From NCBI GenBank assembly GCA_028817895.1, contig JAPPOQ010000018.1, forward strand, positions 30,714 through 94,713: a DNA stretch of 64,000 nucleotides. The letters run 5' to 3'. Below the pieces are notes generated by a model, which was not told the DNA's origin, did not search any database, and worked only from the letters and a program-made list of their open reading frames with translations. A program made the position numbers and the translations under genes. The stretch's first letter is position 1. Each line of letters opens with the position of its first letter. This document shows, piece by piece, positions 8,615-17,293 of the stretch. Origin of the DNA: Ahrensia sp. (lineage in GTDB: Bacteria > Pseudomonadota > Alphaproteobacteria > Rhizobiales > Rhizobiaceae).

Positions 8615-9229
8615 TTGGCCAAAAGCACGAGGCATAATACGGGCGCTGAAGAGACCGATGCGGCACTGCCGGTCGTGATCAAGAAGTACCCCAATCGCCG
8701 ACTCTACAACACGGCGACAAGCAGTTACATCGTGCAGAAGGACATCGAGGCAATGGTGCGCGACGGCACCGCCTTCACAGTTGAAGACGCCAAGACGGGA
8801 GAAGACATTACGCGTTCTATCCTGAACCAGATAATATTTGAGCAGGAAACCAAACCGTCCAATTATCACTTTCCGCTCGAGTTCCAGAAACAGTTGATCG
8901 CAATGTATGGCGATGGCGCCAGCAATCTGGTGCCGAACTATCTGACTGAGTCGCTCAAGCTCTTTGCAAATGAACGCGCAAAAATGACCGAATCCATGAA
9001 CTCTGCCGTGAGTCGAAACACCCAGGCCATGCTTGACTACACCCGGGCACTCGCCAGGCAAAATATGGAGCTGTTTCAACGCTCATGGGACATGTTTGGA
9101 ATGATGGCCGGTGCAAGACCATCATCTAAGCCCAGCGATCACGATGACGAGCAAAGCCGCAAGGAGGAATTGGAGGAAATCCAAAAGACGATCGCCAAGC
9201 TTCAAAAGCGCGTCGAAGAACTCAAATAA
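8615..9229 (+). CDS. phaR: Polyhydroxyalkanoate synthesis repressor PhaR
   Basis: A 204-residue regulator that senses PHA: it binds phasin and phaR promoters and is titrated away onto nascent granules. The N-terminal PHB-accumulation DNA-binding domain holds the hallmark IKKYPNRRLYNTATSSYI, followed by the central domain with FPLEFQKQLIAMYGD, and a C-terminal Glu/Lys coiled coil (EELEEIQKTIAKLQKRVEEL). I place the start at TTG 8615 because AGGGGAG sits correctly before it; the longer reading would begin inside the upstream dyad. The alpha/beta hydrolase follows 15 bp later, so they may be co-transcribed. Confidence 0.92.
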   Translation: MAKSTRHNTGAEETDAALPVVIKKYPNRRLYNTATSSYIVQKDIEAMVRDGTAFTVEDAKTGEDITRSILNQIIFEQETKPSNYHFPLEFQKQLIAMYGDGASNLVPNYLTESLKLFANERAKMTESMNSAVSRNTQAMLDYTRALARQNMELFQRSWDMFGMMAGARPSSKPSDHDDEQSRKEELEEIQKTIAKLQKRVEELK

Positions 9230-9244
9230 TCGGACCGAGCCTTC

Positions 9245-10141
9245 ATGCCGCATCGCGTTAAGCCGCCAAGCAAGGCGCATTCCAATCACTATCATCTTGG
9301 GCTCGGTTTTCATGGATTCCATCGCATCCACTATATGGAGTGGGGAAATCCAAAGCAGTTTCCCCATCAGGAAACATTGTTTTGCGTGCACGGACTGACG
9401 CGTAACGCCCGTGACTTCGATTTTTTTGCCGAACGTATGTGTGAGAACTATCGCGTTGTGTGTCCTGATGTCGTGGGGCGGGGAGACAGCGACCACATCA
9501 CCAGCCCGGACGCCTACAATTATTACCAATACAATGCCGACATGAACACGTTGATTGCTCGTCTTAACGTGACCGAAATCAACTGGATCGGCACATCAAT
9601 GGGCGGGATCATCGGCATGGTGCTCGCTTCGGTGTCTCAGTCTCCAATCAAGCGGCTGGTGGTCAACGATATCGGCCCGGAAGTGTCCCGCGATGCCCAG
9701 ATGACCATTGCGCAATATATTGGTCGGACCGACGATTTTGATCGCCTTGACGACGTCGCTGCATGGCTTCGCCAGATTTACGCCGAGTTTGCGCCGATGA
9801 GCGATGATGACTGGATGCATATGGCCAAATATTCAAGCCGACGCACACAGGCGGGAAAGTTTCGTCTCAAGGTAGACAGTCGTGTGGGCGAGGCATTCCG
9901 CGATTCCATCTCCTATTTCAATGTGGATATGTGGGAGACTTGGGAGAAGATCGCCTGCCCCGTTCTGGTGTTACGTGGCAAACAGTCGAGCTTTCTGACG
10001 CAAGAAACTGCGCAAAAGATGCAAAGCTGCGGCCCCGAAACAACTCTCGTGGAATTCGACAACACCGGACACACCCCAACCCTGCGCAATGATGAGCAGG
10101 TAAACGTAATCCGTGACTGGTTGGCAGAAACGCGGGCGTGA
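9245..10141 (+). CDS. Alpha/beta hydrolase
   Basis: A 298-residue cytoplasmic alpha/beta hydrolase. The oxyanion segment VHGLTRNARDF, the nucleophile elbow GTSMGG, and the C-terminal catalytic His in NTGHTPTL are all visible; the acid is probably the Asp or Glu after VLRGKQSS. It lacks a signal peptide. Position directly behind phaR suggests a role in PHA or hydroxyacyl-ester turnover, such as oligomer hydrolysis, but the family is too broad to name a substrate. It converges with lpxK with 18 bp between stops and no terminator. Confidence 0.8.
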   Translation: MPHRVKPPSKAHSNHYHLGLGFHGFHRIHYMEWGNPKQFPHQETLFCVHGLTRNARDFDFFAERMCENYRVVCPDVVGRGDSDHITSPDAYNYYQYNADMNTLIARLNVTEINWIGTSMGGIIGMVLASVSQSPIKRLVVNDIGPEVSRDAQMTIAQYIGRTDDFDRLDDVAAWLRQIYAEFAPMSDDDWMHMAKYSSRRTQAGKFRLKVDSRVGEAFRDSISYFNVDMWETWEKIACPVLVLRGKQSSFLTQETAQKMQSCGPETTLVEFDNTGHTPTLRNDEQVNVIRDWLAETRA

Positions 10142-10159
10142 TAGCCTGAAATCGACCGA

Positions 10160-11188
10160 TCAATGGCGGGCAAGTCGATTGGCCTCGGCGCGCTTGAGCG
10201 TATCCGAGATGACCAGTTGGGCCATTTTGGCATTGTCGAAGACCAGATCAACGAAGAGAACATGCGATCGGCTCAGCAATGCCTGCTGGGCCGCTCCCAT
10301 GCGCATGAGGCGCTTTGCGTCCTTTTCCGTGGTCACCAGGGTCAGGCCCTCCCGGTCAGCTTTCGCCATCAGATCACGGCACTCTTCCTGGGTGAATGGA
10401 TGATGGTCGTGGAACGAGCGCCTCTCGACAAGCTCGGCTCCCGCTTTGGCAAGACTGGCAAAGAATTTTGTTGGGTCGCCAATCGCTGCGAAAGCGAGCA
10501 CCTTTCGACCTGTCCAGCCAACACCATTGCGGCTGACCATGCGCGCGTTGAGAACAGGCTTTGCCGCCTTGGCGGCCTGACGTACGATTGCAGTTCCCGC
10601 TTCTGACTGACCAATCAGCAGGATTGCCGAGGCATGGGCCAATTGCACTTCAAGCGTTGCCCGAACCGGCCCTGCGGGAATGCAATAACCGTTGCCCAGC
10701 CCCCGCCCCGCGTCGATGACCGCCAGCGTATAATCTTTGTGCAGGGAGGGATTTTGAAATCCATCATCCATGATGATGAAATCAACCCCCTCATCGATAA
10801 GAAGGCGGGCGCCTGCCGGTCTGTCCGGCGAGACGACGCTGACGGCATATTGAACCAGAATGAGTGCCTCATCCCCTACATCATGCGCATTGTGCGAGTT
10901 CAGATCGACCACTGTCGGTTTTGAAACACTGCCGCCATAACCGCGTGACAGAAAACCGGGGCGCAGCCCCATGTCCCTTGCGAGCTTGGCCAGCGCGATT
11001 GCCGTCGGGGTCTTTCCCGCTCCGCCTGCGATAAAGTTTCCGATGCAAAGCACCGGAACGTCTATATGTGAGCGGGCGGGCAGGTTCATGCGCCGTGCCG
11101 CAACACTGCCATACAATTTTCCAAACGGAGAAAGCAGAAAGGCTGCCAGCCCGGGTGGTTTGAACCAGAAAGGAGGTGCTTCACTCAT
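10160..11188 (-). CDS. lpxK: Tetraacyldisaccharide 4'-kinase LpxK
   Basis: A 342-residue inner-membrane-associated kinase that phosphorylates the 4' position of the lipid A precursor. The P-loop GGAGKTPTA lies near residue 55 behind an N-terminal hydrophobic segment (LAAFLLSPFGKLYG). Further family marks are LSRGYGG and MDDGFQNPSLHKD. I prefer the ATG at 11188 to the GTG just upstream. It follows waaA by about 20 bp in the same direction, a usual lipid A arrangement in this order. Confidence 0.94.
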   Translation of the reverse strand: MSEAPPFWFKPPGLAAFLLSPFGKLYGSVAARRMNLPARSHIDVPVLCIGNFIAGGAGKTPTAIALAKLARDMGLRPGFLSRGYGGSVSKPTVVDLNSHNAHDVGDEALILVQYAVSVVSPDRPAGARLLIDEGVDFIIMDDGFQNPSLHKDYTLAVIDAGRGLGNGYCIPAGPVRATLEVQLAHASAILLIGQSEAGTAIVRQAAKAAKPVLNARMVSRNGVGWTGRKVLAFAAIGDPTKFFASLAKAGAELVERRSFHDHHPFTQEECRDLMAKADREGLTLVTTEKDAKRLMRMGAAQQALLSRSHVLFVDLVFDNAKMAQLVISDTLKRAEANRLARH

Positions 11189-11209
11189 CACATCGGATCA
11201 CATGGTGAA

Positions 11210-12541
11210 TCATTGTGAAAGCAGCTTTCCGCCACCATGCCGGGACAGGCCGGCATTCACTCGAAGCGGCATGATGTAGGGATCAAGCGTTTCAATGGAT
11301 CGGTCCAACGCTCCCGTCATCGCCGAGACGGTTTCATGGGCAGCGTCGATCATCGCATCACGGTCAACCTTGTTGCGCAGCAGATGAAGAACATGCCCCG
11401 CCAGCATCGCCTCATCCTGCACCAGACGCGCTCCGCCGGACTCAATCAGGGCCTGATAAATGTCACGGAAGTTCTGAACGTAACGGCCGGACAGTACCGC
11501 GGAGCGAGTCATGGCCGGTTCGACCGGGTTCTGCCCACCCTCCGCACGCAGCGATTTTCCCATAAAGGCGATCTGAGACAGGCGCAGATAGATCCCCATC
11601 TCGCCAATTGTGTTGCCCAGGAAAATATCCGTCTGCGGCTCAATCGGCTCCCGCGAGCTTCGTGTGATAACCTTCAGGCCGCGTCGGGTCAGCATGTCCG
11701 ATATTTCGTCGCTGCGATCGGGATGGCGCGGCACAAGAATGGTCAACAGATCGGGTTCGTGCGCCTTGAGCATCTCATGCACCTGCGCGACCGCTTCTTC
11801 TTCACCGGCATGCGTGCTGACCGCAATCCAAGTTGGCCGATCCTGAATCATCGCCTTGAGGGCATCTGTGTGCATGGGATTGCCGTCTGGGACGCCGACA
11901 TCGATCTTGAGATTTCCAGCAACGGTGACCCACGGGGCACCAAGGGACCTAAAACGTTCTCCATCAACCTCGGATTGCGCGATCACATGGGACAAACGCC
12001 CAAAGATAGCGCTCGCAAGCTGCTTTCGCTTGGACCATCGTCGATTGGAACGGTCCGACATGCGGGCATTGACCAAAATCTGCGGTACATTGCGGTCCGA
12101 CAATTCCTGTACGGTCGTGGGCCACAATTCCGACTCTGCGAAGATCGCCAGATCAGGTCGCCAATGGTCGAGAAAACGGCGGACGGCCTTCTTCATGTCC
12201 ATGGGAACATATTGGTGGATGACAGACTTGGGCAAACGTTCTTCCGCAATCGTTGCGGAGGTCACTGTTCCGGTGGTGAGAACCAGATTGATGCCAAAAC
12301 TGTCGATGCGCTCGATCAACGGCAGAACGGCCAGCGACTCTCCCACACTGGCCGCATGCATCCACACCATTGGGCCGCTTGGTCGCTCATGCGCGGCATA
12401 GCCGTATCGCTCGGCCCGTCTCGCTCGGTCTTCCTTGCCACGCCTCGCTCTTGAACGCAGAAAAAGGCCGGTGAACGGATAGGCCACCGTGCCGAATCCG
12501 CGATAAAGCCGCAGGGCGGCGCGGGCCCAGATATCGCTCAC
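11210..12541 (-). CDS. waaA: 3-deoxy-D-manno-octulosonic acid transferase (Kdo transferase)
   Basis: A 443-residue GT-B glycosyltransferase that adds Kdo to lipid A at the inner membrane. Marks: N-terminal membrane anchor, WMHAASVGES near residue 60, FAESELWP, and the C-terminal GGQNPVEPA of the Kdo-transferase family. The start is GTG, immediately preceded in frame by TAA, so no longer start is possible; no clear ribosome site is seen. That TAA and the leader belong to the dispersed repeat, which abuts the start codon and cuts this gene off from the DUF4170 gene upstream. Confidence 0.93.
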   Translation of the reverse strand: MSDIWARAALRLYRGFGTVAYPFTGLFLRSRARRGKEDRARRAERYGYAAHERPSGPMVWMHAASVGESLAVLPLIERIDSFGINLVLTTGTVTSATIAEERLPKSVIHQYVPMDMKKAVRRFLDHWRPDLAIFAESELWPTTVQELSDRNVPQILVNARMSDRSNRRWSKRKQLASAIFGRLSHVIAQSEVDGERFRSLGAPWVTVAGNLKIDVGVPDGNPMHTDALKAMIQDRPTWIAVSTHAGEEEAVAQVHEMLKAHEPDLLTILVPRHPDRSDEISDMLTRRGLKVITRSSREPIEPQTDIFLGNTIGEMGIYLRLSQIAFMGKSLRAEGGQNPVEPAMTRSAVLSGRYVQNFRDIYQALIESGGARLVQDEAMLAGHVLHLLRNKVDRDAMIDAAHETVSAMTGALDRSIETLDPYIMPLRVNAGLSRHGGGKLLSQ

Positions 12542-12542
12542 T

Positions 12543-12654
12543 TAGAGCAATTCTCGCCCAGATTGAATCGTTTGAGCGCAGTGAATTTGTGGCCTGACAA
12601 GGCGCGTGCGACGCCGTGGTGCGGGCACCACAAGTTCGCGCTCAACACAGTCAG
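12543..12654. repeat. Dispersed 112-bp repeat, copy 1
   Basis: Matches 63889-64000 over the full 112 bp without gaps, with 8 differences by my count (about 93 percent). It contains a perfect dyad GTGGTGC-GG-GCACCAC (12616-12631). It begins one base before the waaA start codon. No open frame or transposase is present. The class resembles the intergenic palindromic repeats common in Hyphomicrobiales genomes. Confidence 0.85.
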
Positions 12655-12790
12655 GGCGCAAAGAAACTAGTTCAAACGATTGCAGATTATTCTTCATTAT
12701 CATTGCCTTGCATGATTGGCTTGGGTGTCTTTTCCGCTCTGGCGGCGTCGAAATCCTCGCGCGATGCTCGGCATCGCTCTGCGGTGTTCT

Positions 12791-12851
12791 CCTTGCCAGA
12801 TCGAAAAATTCAACCCATCAAACTGCTCCAACCTGGGCGAGACTTGCTCTA
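12791..12851. repeat. Degenerate inverted arm of the dispersed repeat
   Basis: The stretch 12818-12851 is the reverse complement of the first 33 bases of copy 1 with about 85 percent identity and one gap (CTGGGCGAGA and TTGCTCTA are shared), and weaker similarity reaches back to 12791. Copy 1 and this arm therefore bound a 309-bp segment (12543-12851) with imperfect terminal inverted repeats. Between them (12655-12790) I see no gene; from 12852 to 12903 nothing is recognisable. Confidence 0.6.
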
Positions 12852-12903
12852 GCACTCCGATACGATACTGCGAAAAATGCGTCGTCGACCGCTACGTGGT
12901 CAA

Positions 12904-13140
12904 TCAATCTTTTTCAGGGTCGAGCAATCGATGCAAATGAACGACGAAATATCGCATATGGGCGTTGTCCACGCTGGCCTGAGCTTTCGCTTTCCAGGCC
13001 TTGCGGGCCGATTCATAGTCGGGAAAAACCCCAACGATATCGAGATCGTCAAGATCGCGAAACTCCATACCCTTTAGCGACGTCAGTTCGCCACCAAAGA
13101 CCAGATGAAGCAGTTGCTTCTTGCTTTGCGAGTCGGCCAT
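12904..13140 (-). CDS. DUF4170 domain protein
   Basis: A 78-residue soluble protein of the DUF4170 family, recognised by the LVFGGELTSLKGMEFRDLDDLDIVG stretch and the closing MRYFVVHLHRLLDPE. Function is unknown. In this order it is regularly found between the inositol-phosphatase-like gene and waaA, as here, so a link to the lipid A / sulfur nucleotide neighbourhood is likely but unexplained. Both neighbours lie in the same direction; the downstream gap to waaA is enlarged by the repeat. Confidence 0.82.
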   Translation of the reverse strand: MADSQSKKQLLHLVFGGELTSLKGMEFRDLDDLDIVGVFPDYESARKAWKAKAQASVDNAHMRYFVVHLHRLLDPEKD

Positions 13141-13166
13141 GCCCCAAGTGCCTTTCTGCTCAACTT

Positions 13167-13973
13167 TCAGGCGACCTTATCCATGGCGAGGCGCGCAAGA
13201 TCAAGCATTTCGTCGTGACGGCCTTTGGGGCTGGCAACCAGCGTACCGTGCCGAACGTCTCGACGATTATAAGCCAGTTCAGCGCCGTCCAGCGTGCTCA
13301 GCCGTCCCCCCGCCCGCTCTACAATCAGGTCAGCGGCGGCAAGATCCCAGTCCTGTGCGCTGCCGCGCGCGAGAGCAATGTCGACCTCACCCGTTGCGAT
13401 CATCGCCAAACGATAGGCGAGCGAGGGCACAAACGGAACGCGATGCATATCCACCTGACCGATTTTTCCAATTGCGGCCTGAAAACTCCGCGGGCCTGTG
13501 ACACGGGTTGTCGCGCCTTCGGCACGCAGAGACGCGACAATTGCCTTTCCGTTCAGCTTGGTCTGCCCGTCAGCAGAGGCACAGAATGTCTGTTGCAGTG
13601 CTGGACATTCAAGGACTCCGGCAACAGGTCGCCCGTCCTCCACAATGGCGATGCTGACGCACCACTGTTTCTGTCCGGCAATGAAACCGCGGGTTCCATC
13701 AATCGGATCGACAACGAAAGTTCGCCTGGTTTGCAGGCGCTCCAGATCATCCTCACTCTCTTCTGACAACCACCCATAGTCCGGCCGCGCGGCGCGCAAC
13801 GTTTCGCGCAAGAAACGGTCGACCGTGAAATCGGCTTCAGAAACGGGAGAGTCGCCCTGCTTCATCCACACCTGCGGGTCTTGGCGAAACCAGCGCAGGG
13901 CGATTGTCCCCGCCTCGACTGCGGCCTCACGCAGAAGATCAAGATCATCTGTGTGATTATCAGCTTCCGGCAA
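13167..13973 (-). CDS. cysQ: Inositol monophosphatase family protein, CysQ-like 3'(2'),5'-bisphosphate nucleotidase
   Basis: A 268-residue metal- and lithium-sensitive phosphatase fold. Metal-binding motifs: SPVSEADFTVD (42-52), WLSEES (68-73), DPIDGT (89-94) and WDLAAADLIVERAGG near the C-terminus. CysQ members hydrolyse PAP to AMP and protect sulfate assimilation; an inositol or histidinol phosphatase is the alternative. Its first codons overlap the end of pmbA by 14 bp, indicating coupling in one operon. Confidence 0.85.
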   Translation of the reverse strand: MPEADNHTDDLDLLREAAVEAGTIALRWFRQDPQVWMKQGDSPVSEADFTVDRFLRETLRAARPDYGWLSEESEDDLERLQTRRTFVVDPIDGTRGFIAGQKQWCVSIAIVEDGRPVAGVLECPALQQTFCASADGQTKLNGKAIVASLRAEGATTRVTGPRSFQAAIGKIGQVDMHRVPFVPSLAYRLAMIATGEVDIALARGSAQDWDLAAADLIVERAGGRLSTLDGAELAYNRRDVRHGTLVASPKGRHDEMLDLARLAMDKVA

Positions 13974-15354
13974 CGGTCATGCCTTCAATTGCGATGGTTG
14001 GTGCGTTGGTGCCAAGGCGCATATCGAGGTCGTCGCCTGGTCGTAGTCGGCCGAACATGTTGCGCAAATTGCCAGCGATCGTGATCTCACTCACCGGACG
14101 GGTGATTTCTCCCTTCTCGATCAAAAACCCACTAGCCCCGCGAGAATAATCGCCCGTGACAAGGCTCACGCCCTGCCCGATCAGCTCGGTGACGAAGATG
14201 CCATGTCGAACATTCGCAATCAGCTCTCGCGTAGTGTTGGAACCCGGCATCAGGGTCAAGTTGGTGGATCCAGGCACCGTGCTGCTGCCGGACCGATTGG
14301 CCCTTGCATTGGAAGTCAGACCCAACTGCCTGGCCGTGGCTCCATCCAGCAACCAGTTTTCCAGTCTGCCGTCACAAACCAGTTTCAGGTCTTCGGCGAC
14401 ATGGCCTTCGGCGTCAAATGGTCGCGACGCGATTCCTCGTTTCACATGCGGCTCGTCGACAATTGAAACGTCTTCGGGAAAAATCACCGAGCCACGGTCA
14501 TCACGCAGAAAAGACGTCCCACGAACGACGGAGCGTCCGTTTGTCGCGCTCGCCAGATGCGAAACCAGACTGCGTGCAACCCGCGGTTCAAAGACCACGG
14601 TCGCGGTGCCGGACGAAATTTGCGATGCGCCGACACGCTTTGCTGCCCGCTTTCCGGCTTCCAGGCCGATTGTCGATGCCGCGCGGAGATCGCCAAAATG
14701 TCGGCACGTATCGAACGCATAATCGCGTTCCATAGCATCGTGCTCACCGGCCACGCATGACATGGATAGTGAAAAGCGGCTGGAACGATAGCTGCCGCAA
14801 AATCCGTTACTCGTGACCAGCACCGTACCAGCCACCGCATGACCGCAGGATGCACCGGAAGACTTTGAAACGCCGAAAACGGAAAGCGCCGCCTCTTCGC
14901 ACTCTAGCGCCAGCGAAGTCATGGTATCAAAGTCAGGCCGCGCATCGTCGTAGAGATCGAGATCCGGAAGCCGGGCACCGACATCACTCAAATCAGCCAG
15001 ACCGGAGTGAGGGTCTTGCGGAGCAACCCGCGCCATGGCCACGCAGCGCTCGGCCAACGCCGCAGGATCACCCGTCTCATTGGCTGAGACAGACGCAGAC
15101 CGTTGACCGACAAAGGCGCGCAACGTGAAGGCAGAATTCTGCGAACTCAGCGCTTCCTCAACCTTCGTCTGCCGGATGTCGACATTGCTCGACCATCCAG
15201 CGGCCACAACTGCATCGGCCGCGTCGGCACCCGACGCCCTTGCGGCAGCCACCAGTTGCTCAGCACGCCTGCTCAAGGTGTTGAGGTCGATTTCGTCAGT
15301 CGCCCTGTCGGTCACACAAAAATCGCTGGGTTTAGGATCAGCTTTGCGACGCAC
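13960..15354 (-). CDS. pmbA: TldD/PmbA family protein, PmbA (TldE)-like
   Basis: A 464-residue member of the metalloprotease pair TldD/TldE that processes peptides such as microcin precursors and CcdA. I see no HExxxH zinc motif, so this is the non-catalytic PmbA/TldE side; the TldD partner is not in the window. Typical parts are the N-terminal SRRAEQLVAAARASGADAA and the C-terminal GASGFLIEKGEITRPVSE. The longest start is GTG 15354 directly after an in-frame TAA; a GTG about 14 codons later is also possible. Divergent from the antiporter gene. Confidence 0.87.
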   Translation of the reverse strand: MRRKADPKPSDFCVTDRATDEIDLNTLSRRAEQLVAAARASGADAADAVVAAGWSSNVDIRQTKVEEALSSQNSAFTLRAFVGQRSASVSANETGDPAALAERCVAMARVAPQDPHSGLADLSDVGARLPDLDLYDDARPDFDTMTSLALECEEAALSVFGVSKSSGASCGHAVAGTVLVTSNGFCGSYRSSRFSLSMSCVAGEHDAMERDYAFDTCRHFGDLRAASTIGLEAGKRAAKRVGASQISSGTATVVFEPRVARSLVSHLASATNGRSVVRGTSFLRDDRGSVIFPEDVSIVDEPHVKRGIASRPFDAEGHVAEDLKLVCDGRLENWLLDGATARQLGLTSNARANRSGSSTVPGSTNLTLMPGSNTTRELIANVRHGIFVTELIGQGVSLVTGDYSRGASGFLIEKGEITRPVSEITIAGNLRNMFGRLRPGDDLDMRLGTNAPTIAIEGMTVAGS

Positions 15355-15478
15355 TTAAGCGATGCAGTGTACCCGCTTCAAGATGCTTGCGGAGTTGTTT
15401 TGTCGGTGGCATTTGACTTTGGATCAGGACCCGTTGACGGGGTTCAATTCTGTTCGCCACAAAAGGGGAACGCGGATC

Positions 15479-17293
15479 ATGGCTGACGGCCCAAACATGT
15501 TGCTGGATGCGGTGGTGCTGCTTGGAGGAGCGGCGGTCGCTGCACCGCTTTTCAAGCGTATTGGACTCGGCACCGTCCTCGGCTATCTGTCGCTTGGCCT
15601 CGTTCTTGGCCCCATTCTTAACTACATCCACAATGGGGAGGACGTGCTGCATATCGCCGAACTCGGCGTGGTGATGCTGCTTTTCCTGGTGGGGCTCGAG
15701 CTTAAGCCGCAAAAACTCTGGGAGATGCGCAGCGAAATCTTCGGACTTGGCCTGGCTCAGGTCGTGATCAGCGGCATTGTTCTGTCGATCATCGCATGGG
15801 CCGTCTACTATCAGCCAACACCAGCCATCGTGGTTGGCTTTGGGCTGGCGCTGTCTTCGACCGCCTTTGCACTTCAGATTTTGGAGGACCGGGGCGAGAG
15901 CAGAACAGCCTATGGCCAGCGGGCTTTTTCAATCCTTCTTTTTCAGGATATCGCCATCGCTCCCCTTTTGATCCTGGTGTCGATTCTGGCGCTTGGCCGC
16001 GTTGAACTGGACGGGGGTAACATTCAGCAGATCGCGATCGCGATTGGGGCGGTTGTCGCCCTGATTGGGATTGGCCGCTATTTGCTCAATCCTATGTTCG
16101 GCATCATCGCGGAAACCGGAGCACGCGAAGCGATGATAGCGGCCGCCTTGTTCGTTGTCATTGGCTCAGCCGTGCTCATGCAATATGCCGGCCTGTCCAT
16201 GGCCATGGGGGCCTTCATCGCCGGCGTAATGCTGGCGGAATCGAGCTACCGGCATGAACTGGAAGCCGACATCGAGCCATTTCGCGGCATCCTTTTGGGG
16301 TTGTTTTTCATCGCCGTTGGACTGGCCGTCGATCTGAGCATCGTGTGGGAGAACATCGTTGCGATATTCGCGCTGGTGCCGGCACTCATGCTGGCCAAGG
16401 GCATCATCATCTATGTGCTGTGCCGGATGTTTGGTTCTGATCACAACAACGCCATACGCGTTGCGTTGATCCTGCCTCAACATGGCGAATTCGGCTTTGT
16501 GCTCTTTTCGGCGGCGGCCAGCGCTGCTCTCTTGAACGCCGAGGAATCATCGTTCCTGATTGCACTGGTGACGATATCGATGGCCTTCACGCCGCTTTGT
16601 GTGAGCCTTGCAACTCATCTCACAAGCGATGACGAGCCTGAACAAATGGAGGAAGATTTTGCAGGCGCCGACTCTCATATACTCATGATCGGCTTTTCGC
16701 GGGTCGGGCAAATTGCTGCGCAGACCCTTCTCGCAGGGGGCCTGAAAATAACCGTGCTCGACAATTCAGCAGAGCGCGTGCGGCAAGCACAGCGATTTGG
16801 ATTCCGTATCTATTTCGGCGACGGCACGCGTAAGGACGTGCTGAAAGCCGCAGGAATCGAGAATGCGAAGTATGTCGCGGTTGCCACAAACAGCCCGGCG
16901 GTAACCAACAGGGTGGTCGAACTCATTGCGGACCAATATCCTGGCAAAAAGCTCTTCGTGCGCACCTATGATCGCGGCCATGCGCTTGATTTGCTGGCCA
17001 AGCACGATCTTTGGCAAATCCGCGAAACTTTCGAATCCGCGCTCGTGATGGGACGTGCCCTATTGAAAGCTGCCGGCTTTTCCGAGGATGAAGCCTTTGC
17101 GATCGTCGATGATGTACGTGCCCGAGACAAGAAACGCCTGCGTCAACAAATGACCGATGGCTTTCTGGCCGGGCGCGAAAACCTGCATTCGGCCCCTGTT
17201 CCCGAACCGCTGATCGACCCGCTGCGCCGCAGGCAGTTTGGCGAAAGCTCTGTCGATGATCACGACATGAGGCGGGAAGACGCTCAGAGCTGA
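15479..17293 (+). CDS. CPA2 family monovalent cation:proton antiporter (KefB/KefC type)
   Basis: A 604-residue inner-membrane antiporter. About 12 hydrophobic helices fill residues 1-385, followed by a TrkA-N/RCK domain (about 400-520) with the Rossmann motif IGFSRVGQIAAQ and the acidic strand end VLDNSAERV. In glutathione-gated Kef proteins this domain controls K+ efflux; the C-terminal 80 residues are polar. I set the start at ATG 15479 because AGGGGA precedes it and the longer reading adds an unlikely leader. The final TGA overlaps the ATG of the MATE gene (TGATG). Confidence 0.9.
   Translation: MADGPNMLLDAVVLLGGAAVAAPLFKRIGLGTVLGYLSLGLVLGPILNYIHNGEDVLHIAELGVVMLLFLVGLELKPQKLWEMRSEIFGLGLAQVVISGIVLSIIAWAVYYQPTPAIVVGFGLALSSTAFALQILEDRGESRTAYGQRAFSILLFQDIAIAPLLILVSILALGRVELDGGNIQQIAIAIGAVVALIGIGRYLLNPMFGIIAETGAREAMIAAALFVVIGSAVLMQYAGLSMAMGAFIAGVMLAESSYRHELEADIEPFRGILLGLFFIAVGLAVDLSIVWENIVAIFALVPALMLAKGIIIYVLCRMFGSDHNNAIRVALILPQHGEFGFVLFSAAASAALLNAEESSFLIALVTISMAFTPLCVSLATHLTSDDEPEQMEEDFAGADSHILMIGFSRVGQIAAQTLLAGGLKITVLDNSAERVRQAQRFGFRIYFGDGTRKDVLKAAGIENAKYVAVATNSPAVTNRVVELIADQYPGKKLFVRTYDRGHALDLLAKHDLWQIRETFESALVMGRALLKAAGFSEDEAFAIVDDVRARDKKRLRQQMTDGFLAGRENLHSAPVPEPLIDPLRRRQFGESSVDDHDMRREDAQS

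Noticed and set aside
12606..13766. 386-codon plus-strand frame over the repeat, DUF4170 and cysQ region
   Set aside because: Antisense to two recognisable genes and running through the repeat; low-complexity translation without motifs.
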